In this document: positions 52,640-63,200 of the stretch, piece after piece
Position numbering within the stretch: position 1 is the first letter of the stretch
Layout: every line of letters starts with the position of its first letter
Assembly: GCA_963576725.1 (NCBI GenBank)
Contig: OY755241.1
Span: forward strand, 55,986,484 to 56,050,483
DNA length: 64,000 nt
Origin: Azorinus chamasolen
Lineage: Eukaryota > Mollusca > Bivalvia > Cardiida > Solecurtidae
Direction of reading: 5' to 3'
The notes under the pieces: model-generated
What the model was told of the DNA's origin: nothing
What the model saw: the letters and a program-made list of their open reading frames with translations, nothing else
Database searches by the model: none
Position numbers and translations under genes: made by a program

Positions 52640-53150
52640 CAGTTCCTCAAACAAATTAAGCAAAACAGTTTTTATTAATCATGCAATTTTCACCTGACAT
52701 CATGTTAGAGGGTTGAATTCCTGAACGTTAAATGAAGTTAGTAAATACAGTCAAGCCCCTTTAAAGCGGACGTTCAGTTTGGTATAAATATAGGTATTGG
52801 AGACGGGTGGCAGCTCCTCTACGAAATTTCTGCACGGCTTTCACCCTAGAATAATGAAATTAATCACAGAGATCCATCCCTCGATTTATAGTCAACTTTT
52901 TATGGTAAACTTTCGTTCTTTATAAATCTATAATAACACTTTAGTTTAGTTTACTCTACTATTTATATATAAACCATATTTATAGCACCATTTAAATCGT
53001 TGCTTTTGCCCCCAAAACAATAAAAAGCAAATGCTAGAATATGTATTAAAAGCAAATTTCACAGGATAAACAAACTCATTTTAACGATGAGTTATTCTTC
53101 ACCAGTCCTGAATAGACGGAACGAGTTCTGTTCCGTTTGCTAATAAAATA
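52640..53150. other. Unassigned AT-rich region
   Basis: Nothing recognised apart from a CAGTCAAGCCCCTTTAAAGC phrase near 52750, like a worn C/D terminus. Confidence 0.4.
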
Positions 53151-53155
53151 ACACA

Positions 53156-53359
53156 CAGTAAAACCTCTCTATAACGGTCACTAAATTACAGCAAGCATTT
53201 TGTGTTAAAGGCAGGTGGCTGCTTAAAGCGAGATGAAAGTTAAACAGAACGCTCCTATAGGAGCGTTCTGTTTTACTTTCACCTGGCTTAAAGCAGCCAC
53301 CTGTCCTAAATTCCAACCAATTAACTCAAGTTGGTGGTCGTTATAGAGAAGTTTTACTG
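53156..53359. mobile_element. Family C palindromic MITE, complete
   Basis: CAGTAAAACCTCTCTATAAC to TTATAGAGAAGTTTTACTG. The apex is GCTCCTATAGGAGC. Confidence 0.85.
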
Positions 53360-53509
53360 TAGATGAGATACTATAGTTACTGCTATGGTAAACGCTATCT
53401 TGCACATGCTGCCAGTGTAAAACCTCAGGTCATTAGTATTCATGCAAGTTTTATTTTCTTACACGAATATTCATAGAGTAACTCGTACTATAAGTACCGT
53501 ACAATAGAA

Positions 53510-53715
53510 CCTGGTTTGAGAAGTCGTCGAAAAGGTCTAATTTTGGGTCTTTTTAATGCATGTGGTAGCCTAATGCAGGTCAAAAGTAATGCAGAAATCT
53601 CTCATAGGATTCTGTTGCATTACTTTTGCACTGCATTAAAGCAACCACCTGTCTTTTAAGACTCGTGTGTTCAATAAATAAATGGCCACTTAAGACAAGC
53701 TCTATTGTACTATCA
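53510..53715. mobile_element. Family D palindromic element
   Basis: Inner arms CTAATGCAGGTCAAAAG / CTTTTGCACTGCATTAAAG, apex CTCTCATAGGATTCTG; the outer ends have diverged. Confidence 0.6.
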
Positions 53716-53718
53716 TTC

Positions 53719-53966
53719 AACCCTTTCCCTGTTCCGTATTTAGGCCAATTTTCAGTACCTAATTAATATTCATTTAACAAAATAGTTATAAAAGAAATAT
53801 GGAAGGTGGAAAATTGTAGACATTTTAGAAAGTAAAGAAACAGATTTATCAAATTCTGTTATCAAACAGAGTAGACCCTGATCAGACGGCTCCTAGGAGC
53901 CGTCTGATCTGGGTCTACTCTGTTTGCAAATGCGTGAAAACACGATTATATGAGGAAAAGGGTTAA
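53719..53966. mobile_element. Family A hairpin MITE
   Basis: The left end is CAACCCTTTCCCTG (TTAA lost by substitution); the right end is GGAAAAGGGTTAA. The hairpin at 53864-53931 is near-perfect with apex GGCTCCTAGGAGCC. It shares its right TTAA with the next element. Confidence 0.8.
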
Positions 53967-54150
53967 CCTTTTCCCACATAATAATTATGTAGGAAATAAT
54001 AAGATCATGAATATTTATCAGCTGATTTTTTATAATTGTGTATGGATACAGGATTGTTTGATCATGGTAGCAAACAGAGTAGACCCTGATCAGACTGCTC
54101 TGATCCGGTCTACTGTTGTAAATGTATTTATATGAAGATGAGAGTTAATA
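53963..54150. mobile_element. Family A hairpin MITE, abutting the previous one
   Basis: Starts TTAACCTTTTCCCAC at the shared TTAA. The hairpin at 54069-54117 lacks its apex (ACTGCTCTGATCC). Ends near GAGAGTTAAT. Confidence 0.65.
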
Positions 54151-54206
54151 CAGAGGTCCAGATAAGATGCGTAAACTAGACATTTTCAAGAATGACTTCC
54201 TTATTT

Positions 54207-54298
54207 CGCCACCAACCCCTATGTATTGACCACTCTTTAGAATCGTCTCGAAGAGACGGTTCTAAAGAGTGGTCACAACATAGGGTTTGGTGGAGAAA
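54207..54298. repeat. Family K near-perfect palindrome
   Basis: ATTTCGCCACCAACCCCTAT / ATAGGGTTTGGTGGAGAAAT ends, with GACCACTCTTTAGAATCGTC / GACGGTTCTAAAGAGTGGTC inside and apex TCGAAGAGA. Confidence 0.75.
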
Positions 54299-54299
54299 T

Positions 54300-54835
54300 G
54301 GAAGATTTTAGAATTTGAGTACGCACAGTTATCTGTAGTTCTGTTAATATCAACTACATTTAAATTGCAAAAGTAGACAGAATGTTTATATTTAGTATTC
54401 ATCCAAGAGTTCTCAAGACACATATCTCACAGTTTGCAGTATTTATTTTCAATTCAGCAATCGATGAAGGCGTATATAATTATTCAAATACAGATTGTCA
54501 TTTCTTCCTCAAAACATGTTGTGAACACTAATTAGAATTGATTCTTTGAGACAATTCTAAAGAGTGGTAGCAACATGGAGCTATGCTTGAAACTATTATA
54601 ATTTAACGCATGATATCTAGTATCTAGCCCCCCCCCCCCCCCCCCCCGAGCAAACCATCATATTTTATCTTTCACAGCCATTTGTGGACCAGGAACAAGA
54701 GGTTCCCCGACACATCTTATGCCTTAGGTTTGCCCCTGCTGGCTGGTGTAATAGGCCTTCTGCTCATAGATGAGCATTGCAGTCATTCTCTTATATTGTA
54801 CAGAGCAATAGACAGATAAAGGTGTTTATTCAATG
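54300..54835. other. Unassigned region with poly-C tract
   Basis: A run of about 19 C at about 54629-54648. A partial family K copy is at 54535-54575. No gene is supported. Confidence 0.5.
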
Positions 54836-54837
54836 GT

Positions 54838-54990
54838 CATTTCTCCACCAAATCCTATGTTGTGACCACTCTTTAGTGGTGTCTCCGAGACGATTCTAAA
54901 CAGTGGTCTGAAAATATGTCCATTATTTCTCCACCAAACCCTATGTTATGACGGTCATAACATAGGGTTTGGTGGAGAAATAATGGACAT
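54838..54990. repeat. Family K compound palindromes
   Basis: A degenerate K hairpin (54838-54908) is followed by a shorter palindrome, TTTCTCCACCAAACCCTATG / CATAGGGTTTGGTGGAGAAA around TTATGACGGTCATAA (54926-54985). Confidence 0.7.
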
Positions 54991-55144
54991 ATTTTAAAGG
55001 GTTATAAAAGGTTTACTTGCAGGTCAGCTCATCCGGATCTTAACTGTTTGACATTCTGAAGAACTTAGCCTGATGAAGAAATTAGCCCTGATGATAGATC
55101 TGTTATAAAAAAATTCAGCTAAAAAATATTTCGATGTCATTTCA

Positions 55145-55215
55145 AGGGCTTGGTGCAAAATTATTCTAACTCCTTCACTTTGTGAAGGAGTTAGAATAGT
55201 TTTGCACCAAGCCCT
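55145..55215. repeat. Family I palindrome, nearly perfect ~70 bp
   Basis: AGGGCTTGGTGCAAAATTAT / ATAGTTTTGCACCAAGCCCT with AACTCCTTCACTTTGTGAAG at the centre. A second copy with different flanks is at 62597-62669. Confidence 0.8.
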
Positions 55216-55219
55216 CGAA

Positions 55220-55570
55220 TTATCATACATGAATATGTTCAAATGATGGTCTCTACTTGTAACACATGCTAAAAAAAATCATTTGTTTATAATGCTGAAA
55301 AGAATTATATCGCAAGAAAAACAATCAAACTATTGAATGAAAGCAGCAAAAGTTTCATGTGTTCAATATCGAATATTCCTGATGTATTAGTTTTTTGCAT
55401 TTCAGTTTCGTAACTATTGTAAATAGGCCGGTAATATTTTTTTTGTACAATAGAAAATTATTATCAACAAAAACAGTTTTATTTTATCACAGGGGCATTT
55501 TTTGGTATACATGTAAGTTCAAATTGACAAAAAAATGAACATAACCAACATAATGTTAACTAATTTGATT
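55220..55570. other. Unassigned AT-rich region
   Basis: No gene or repeat recognised. Confidence 0.5.
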
Positions 55571-55577
55571 AGAAATA

Positions 55578-55786
55578 CAGTAAAACCTCTCTATAACGAC
55601 GACTAAATTGTGTTAATTAGTTGGTATTTTGGGCAGTGCAGGTGGTTGCTTAAAACAAGGTGAAAGTAAAACAGAACGCTCCTATAGGAGCGTTCTGTTT
55701 TACTTTCACATTGCTTTAAGCATCCACCTGCCTTTAACACAAAATACTTTATGTAATTTAGTGGTCGTTATAGAGAGGGTTTACTG
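55578..55786. mobile_element. Family C palindromic MITE, complete, TA-flanked
   Basis: TA|CAGTAAAACCTCTCTATAAC ... TTATAGAGAGGGTTTACTG|TA. The apex is GCTCCTATAGGAGC. Confidence 0.87.
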
Positions 55787-55789
55787 TAT

Positions 55790-56335
55790 GCTTTTTTTGT
55801 ACAGACTACCACTTCAATAGTTTATTGTTTATTTACGGACATGTTTCTAGTTGTTTATTCAACCCCCCTTTTCAGGTTGTTTTGTTTGGACAGTTATGAT
55901 GACTTCAAAGAAGACAGAGAGGGCTTTGTGATAGTTGATATTTATTGCATTACAATTCATGTATTATTAAATATGTACACAATGCATTCATTGTGGTAAA
56001 TTTTCCATCTCCCAACCCCTTATCTATATATTGCAGCTCTAGGCTGATATTTTATGATTCTTTTAAACAACATTACATATGAAATTAAAAAGATTATCTT
56101 TAACCCTTTCAAAGCAAGCATTCCAGTCTCCTTTAAAGTTAAAGGGTTCAAATATTTAGCATGCAAATTTTGTCCATAGAAAAATTCTTCTCTGACAGTT
56201 ACATTTCAAAGGAGATCTTTGACTTCCTTTCAAGACAATCGATATGTCAAATAGTTTGAATCTGGACGAGACAACAAGAAACAACTCTGTTTGCAAAAGC
56301 GTATTATGGAGTAAAGGGTTAAATGTGTTTCCACG
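55790..56335. other. Unassigned region
   Basis: A worn F-like arm is near 56250 (AAATAGTTTGAATCTGGACG). No gene is supported. Confidence 0.4.
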
Positions 56336-56337
56336 CA

Positions 56338-56395
56338 TTTGCAAACAGAGAAGACCCAGATCAGACGGCTCCTATCAGTCTTCTCCTTTTGCTAA
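56338..56395. repeat. Family A hairpin, right arm mostly lost
   Basis: GCAAACAGAGAAGACCCAG, GACGGCTCCTATCAG, then TCTTCTCCTTTTGC. Confidence 0.55.
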
Positions 56396-56539
56396 TGGAA
56401 TTTGAAAGATGTTTCTCTACTTTCTAAAATGGTTTCATTTTCCACTTTCCATATTTCATTACCAAAGAAATTAAGTGAGCAAGCTCACATACCCCACACA
56501 GCCACATTGTCAGAGAAAACTAGAAAATTGTCTGTTAAG

Positions 56540-56832
56540 ACACAGCGATGCCCCTTGGTGGTGCTTGCCTAGCTTCACGTAATTTTGACTGTAAAGTTCC
56601 TAAGTCATTTGACCTTGACATTAGACTTGCGAGCAGCATGGGCTTGGTGCGCAAAAAATACGGATGGTGGTTAATGTGTATATGCAATCCCATGTTGATA
56701 GCTCTAGTGGTTAGTGAGATATTAGACAATGAAAAAACTGTGACAACCAACTGCATGTAAAAGCATGACTGACGGACAGACCGACAAGTGCAAAACATAA
56801 TGCCTCCTGACTATCGTCAACAGGGGCATAAA
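56540..56832. repeat. Dispersed repeat R (SINE-like), copy 1
   Basis: AGCGATGCCCCTTGGTGGTG, CATTTGACCTTGACATTAG, ATGTGTATATGCAATCCCAT, GACAATGAAAAAACTGTGAC and a GACGGACAG tail. Related copies are at 60330-60780 and 61020-61400. It has no coding role. Confidence 0.65.
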
Positions 56833-56904
56833 CAGTAGTTCCCCATGACAGATTCCTCTGAAAATCAATCTCATCCAAGCTTTTATTCATGACAATTCTT
56901 ACAG

Positions 56905-56910
56905 TTTATT
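56905..56910 (-). terminator. Candidate poly(A) signal of the coiled-coil gene
   Basis: AATAAA on the minus strand about 200 bases past the stop at 57112; another lies at 56882-56887. Confidence 0.35.
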
Positions 56911-57111
56911 TGAGATAAATTGGTCTAGAAATAAAAGTGCTAGATGAGCAACAATATAATATGATACACTGACGGACGGACGGGTCAAAAACTATATGCC
57001 CTGAGCAACATTGCTGCATGGGGTTAACTTTTTGGCCATGCATATTCAGTAGGGATTGAAATTTGGAACAAACATAGAACATGGCAAGCCTTAACAAGTC
57101 TCTGGGCTGCA

Positions 57112-57203
57112 TCATTGTCCACTAGATTCTGTGGGAGGCGTGGGAAAGGCAATGATGTTCTGTATTATGGCTTTTGGGCTGCCGATGAAGTCCAGAGATT
57201 TTT
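57112..57203 (-). CDS. Terminal exon of the coiled-coil gene
   Basis: Acceptor TTTTCTTTTCAG before 57203. Continues the split Glu codon, then KSLDFIGSPKAIIQNIIAF and a short P/T/S tail to TGA. Confidence 0.65.
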
Positions 57204-60200
57204 CTGAAAAGAAAATACATTACCATTTTTTTTATATATAATTTAAAGATATATGTGATCTAAAATGTTACACTGATTGATTTGATCATAACTATAGTTT
57301 TCATAAACTAGAGCTTGTTTTTAAAAAACATGTCGCCCTGGCTCCCTAACAAACCAATATCCCCATCACAATTACATTTTATGAAGATCACAATGTGATT
57401 CTTTTATTAGACCTTATTTATGGTGATTTTTTTTCAACCCGACCAGCAATTTAATATGAGAAATTGGACTTTATGCAAATCATTATCATTCAATCGGATG
57501 TACTGCGAAAAATAATCAACCAGATCATCCTGCCACTCCTGGCTATATACCGGTACACATCTACATATGGTGACCCCTGTGAAGTTTTTTCTAAACCTGA
57601 CCAGCTATTCATGAGAAACTGGACTTTATGCAAATACTTCAAAGGGACATAACTGTGGAAAATAATCGAACCCGATCATCCTGGCTATATGTACAACTGC
57701 ATTTTATGGTGATCATTGCTCTGAAGTTTTATTGAAATCTGCCCAGCCTTTTGGCTTTATTGAGTTGAAGTGGCTGACAAACTTTCTGACAGACCGACAG
57801 AAAATACAAAATCGATATGTGACGTCTTACTCCCTACTATGTGGGTGGAGACATAACTCTAGCAATGCTCAAGAAAAAATACAAACAATTTTAGGTGTAA
57901 TCTGTTTGTAACTTTGTTATTAAACCTTCTCTTGCCGAATTTTGAAATACATTGCTCCTTCTTTACCCATGCCCTGTTGTATAATTACATATTTCTCAAT
58001 ACCTTCCCTTATCTCCGAGTTAGAACAACGGGTTAAGATTTCCTTATCTGTAACACGTGTAAGATCACTTTAGAATGTATGACATCATATATGACGTCAA
58101 GCCATGGAAACCTATGTTTACATGTCATTTAAACGGCGAAAATACACTTTTTTGATATGCGAGAAAAAGAATCTGATGCTCGTTGTCTTTTAAGATCACA
58201 TGTTCCTAAACTCACCAAGAAAATGTTATTAAGCTCGCCAAGGCTCGCTTAATGACATTTTCTAAGGCTCGTTTAGGAACACGTGATCTTAAAAGACAAC
58301 TCGCAACAGATCCTCTATATCTTCAATGTGTATGCATATTTCGCTGTGCAATCACTACTGTGGAGTGCACTGGTTGCACATCCTGCAGGAGCTGTCTCAT
58401 CTGGGTCTTCACTATTTACAGGTAGGTATATTGACGTGAAAAGCATGCGAAGGGTTAATTGTTTACCTCCTGAATGTTCAAGTCAGAATTGATGACATCA
58501 TGATAAGGGAAGTTTTGGAGAATAAACTGGAGAATTGTATCTGCATTATATCCTCAGCAAACAGTGCAGACCCTGATCCAAAATTTACTAAACAAGTTGT
58601 ATGATCGTGGTCAACTCTTTCTTACACATTCCCTCCTAGTTACGCATTTCAGCGCCTCTGTAAAAGTCTCCTTTTCAAACCATTGTGATAAATAGAGCAT
58701 TTGCGCCTCTATTTATCACAATGGTTTCAAAACTATGCAATTCTAAAATTCTCCTTTTCTATAGTTAATGCTCCTTTTCAGTAGATTAATTCAAAGACAT
58801 TGGGTCTAAAAATAGTCTAGGAGGGAATGAGTTAAAGATGTCAATGGGCATCATCCTTTGCAAACAGTTGCTGTTTGCTTTTGGAATTATAGAGCAGCGA
58901 TTCTGCGTTTTCTACAATTGTAACAGGAGCATGTGTGGCGCCAACGCTCGTCTGATTTGGTGATTGTTCACTGCATACATTTCTCCTCAAAAAGATCTAC
59001 CATCCTATGAGGTTTCATGTTGATACCTCTTTTACTTTTTTATTAATCAGCTACATTAAAGTTTTTGCATGAAGATGACGTCAACGCCTACGGCCCAGTG
59101 ATCACAATAGCTTGACTTGTTCTTGGAAAACAATGATGTGCTAAAAATAAACTTGTGTTAGTTTACCATTATAAACTTATAAATCTTAATGATGTGATGC
59201 CATGTATTTCTTACCGGAATATTTAACAGGTAAAGTGTTACAGACCAAGAATAAGACATTATTCAAGCCTTTAATGAAAAGAGGAAAGTTGAATTACCAT
59301 GTAGCTGTTGAAGATCTTTTTCAAGCCTATTGCTGATATCTGACTGCACCTGGTTGAGAATGTGGAGTGACCTCTCATGTTCACACACCTGGAAGAACAA
59401 ATCCCAGTCACATAAGTACAAAAACCACAAACAACATGCGTGTGATTCTGCGTCTTTCTAGAAAGAAAGGCACCATCTAGGATTGTGGGAAGTGTCACAC
59501 TAGACCAGCTGTAGGATTTAAGATAATATATCTCAAATTGGGTGCTCAGTGCAAAACAGTTGTAAGAAATAATGACATCACAAATACTTATTACCTTTAG
59601 ATGGAATTTTTATAAGAGCATAATTTTTGGCCAAGGTAGAAACTGTAAAATCTGGTCTATATAGTTATAAGTTCAAAAGCCAACAAAGCAGATCCTGATC
59701 AGGCGGCTCTTGTAAGAGACATTTGATCTGGGTCTAATCCATTTCCAAAAGCATCTCTACTAGGTAAAGGGTTAACATTTATAACTAGAAAACTGGCTCT
59801 GACAGTCAGAGACAGAGCCCTGTAATCAAGGGCAGATAACTCCAGACATAGTGATCTGATTCAACCCAAAAACAGTGTCTTCCTCTGATGATATTAACCA
59901 CATGCCAGTAATTAATATAAAACCAATATGTGAAGTACCGTTTGAGTTATCGTGTCATATAAAAAGTGTTGACAGATGGGCAGACAGACAGAAAATGTGA
60001 TTACAATTAAAGCTCTTGCATTTTCAATGCAGGACCTTTATTATTCATGAAATGGTATTCGTCTTATGTTCTGAAAACAATATTTTCTTTAACACATTCT
60101 CTCCTAGTGACGCATTTTGGCCTTTCTATAAAAGTCAGATTTTGAAACCATTGTGATAAATAGAGCATTTGCTCCTATAGGAGCAAATGCTTTATTTATC

Positions 60201-63200
60201 ACAATGGTTTCAAATTACAAAATTAAAAAAAATTTCCCTTTCTCTAGTAAATGCTCCTTTTCAGTAGATTTTTTCAAAGCGGTTTGATCTAAAAAATACT
60301 CTAGGAGGGAATGAGTTAAACTAGAAAATTGTGCCTGTTAGACAGCGATGCCCCCGTGGTGGTACTTGACAATGAAAAGCCAGTGACAACCAACTGACAT
60401 ACAAGCATGACACACAGACGGACGGACAGGTGCAAACATGATGCTATCGTCAACGGGGCATAAAAATGTGACAACCAAGTACATATAAAGTTTCTAAGTC
60501 ATTTGACCTTGACCTTGCAGGCAGCATGGGTTGGGTATGTAATGAAAGTATAGATGGTATTTAATGTGTATATACAATTCCATGCGAATAGCTACAGTGG
60601 TTAGGGAGATATAGACGATGAAAAAACCGTGACAACCAACTGCATGTAAAATTCCTCAGTCATTTGACCTTGACCTTGCGGGCAGCATGGGCTGGGTGCG
60701 CAATTTAAGTATAGATGGTGTTTAATGTGTATATGCAATTCCATGGAAATAGTTACAGTGGTTAGGGAGATATAAGACAATGAAAACAAGAGCTGTAGGC
60801 GGACCACGCGCTCCACTAAGTGCTAGATAGTGTAGTGGAAGTCTAAGTCAAAGAAGGGGCATAACTATGGCAAAACTAATTTTAGAGTTACCCCATCTAA
60901 TAGCAAACCTGCATACCAAATTTTAACCAAATATCTTTGATGGTTTCTGAGAAATGGACCTTAACAAGAAATGGACCTTAACATGAGACGGTCATGATAA
61001 TAGCTCCACTTTTCGAAAAAGTGGAACTAAAAATGTGACAACCAAGTGCATGCAATGAAAGTATAGATAGTATTTAATGTGTATATGTAATTCCATGTGA
61101 ATAGCTACAGTGGTTAGGGAGATATAAGATGACGAAAAAACAATGAAAACCAAATGCATGAAAATGTGACGACCAACTGCACGTAAAATTTCCAAGTCAT
61201 TTGACCTTGACTTCGGTCTTGCACACAGAATGGGTGGGATGCCAAATGATAGCACAGATGGTGATTAATGTGTATGTGAAGTTTCATGTGTAGAAGTGTA
61301 GAAATTACTGATATCTAGCAATTTATAGCAAATCATGACACATAGACGGACAGGTGCAAACCATAATACCAACTGACTGTCGTCACGGGGGCATAATAAA
61401 ATTCCAAAATCATGATCGGTGTGTCAAACACTTTGGATAATTAATCTGGATCCAAACTGCACAGGTCACAACAAATTTCCCCCCATAGATGGCAGTTAAA
61501 ACAGTTTTTCACTAGAGCCAAGCCTTCGAAATGCTCAGCATTGCTTCAGTTCATACACCATCCTCAGACAAACTTGTATATGAATTTATTAATTCGTCCC
61601 TCTCTTTCATTGTAAACATAGCATTCATTTTCATCCTGCATGCCGGAGACTCTAGGTCTGCTCTATGACGCTAGTTTCTGTCATGATATAAAATTCTCTT
61701 GTTCATTCAGCCAATCAGTTAATGATAATGCTGATGATGTCATTATTTCATTCACGAATTTATATTATATTATAAACTCACCTCATCACAGACATTGTCA
61801 TTTCTCAAAGGCACAGCACCATCTAGCGGGAAGAAGCAGTCAATAATACAAGGTGAAAATATTCCTTGAGGCAGATTGCAAATTCAAGTCAGATTAATAT
61901 GACAAGCTAAAACAAGGTAAAACTGAAGGTCTCCTACTTTCATGTAAATAATGACAACAAGAGTGTTCCGAGGAACACGTGTCATCTGCTTGCAGCTGAC
62001 ACAAAAAATTATTGTTTAATACGAAAAAGGGGAATAACTAAAAAAATATCGATGCTACAGTTGTGGCCCTTGTGCATGTCAGTTCCTCTCACCATGCTTG
62101 TTCCATGTGTGAAATTTGAAAGCTCTATAGTGATTAGTTTAGAAATGACAGCCAAAAAACGAAAATGTGACGGACAGACAGACGATGGAAAAGTGATCCC
62201 TAAGTGACACACTGCCTCTCGGCAGGTGACACAAAAATGGCTAGCAAACAAAGATTTATAGTTTGACCTACCAAAAGGCTTGTTTTGCTCGAGGCCTCTG
62301 TGACCTGTTGTCTGATCAGAGAGAGGTCGGCCCAGGCTGGTAGGTAGTCCTGTGTCAAGTTTCTCTGTGTGGCTGAGAGCTCAGAGGCTGGCATAGATTT
62401 CTCTGCTGCTTTCCTAGAAGTACATTCAGTAAAATCTATCTTAACCATTTCCTTCATACAAATGCTTTTTCACGCTTTTGTAAACAGTAGACCCAGATCA
62501 GAGCTGTCTGATGTAGATCTGCTGCTTGCTTATGAAATTAAACTAGACCTCATTGAGTTTCTACGAATACCAAAACATCCCGAGTATATAATATTTGAGG
62601 GCTTGGTGCAAAACTATTCTAACTCCTTCACAAAGTGACAGAGTTAGAATAGTTTTGCACCAAGCCCTCGATATGCCATCATAAAAAGATCAGTTAATAA
62701 ATATTCATGATGTCCTTTACTATTTCTTACACGAACATTCAACAGGAAAAGGTTTATGCAACCATCAAAACTACTTAAGTCCTATTAGAAACAGATCTTT
62801 AACCCTTATCCCTCTAGTATACTAATATCTGCTACAGTTCAAATCTGTTCCAATTCTTTCATATTTCGGGTTCGTTTCATGTTTTGGGAAACTATTGATT
62901 CAGTGGCAAAAGGTTACTTGATCCAATTGTTCAAATTTGCCGTTCAGGTCATGTTCAGTGGGATATGGTTTAAGGCAGGTGGTAGTTTAACCCTTTACCT
63001 CGTAGGCTATTTTTTAGATCCAACCTCTTTGAATTAATCTACCGAAAAGGAGCATTAACTAGAGAAAAGAATTTTTTTAGAATTTTGTAGTTTGAAACCA
63101 TTGTGATAAATAGAGCATTTGCTCCTGGTGATTTTACAGAGGTGTAGAAAGGAGCATTTATGGAGGAAAGAGTCAACTTAAAACAGCAAAAAATCGCAAT

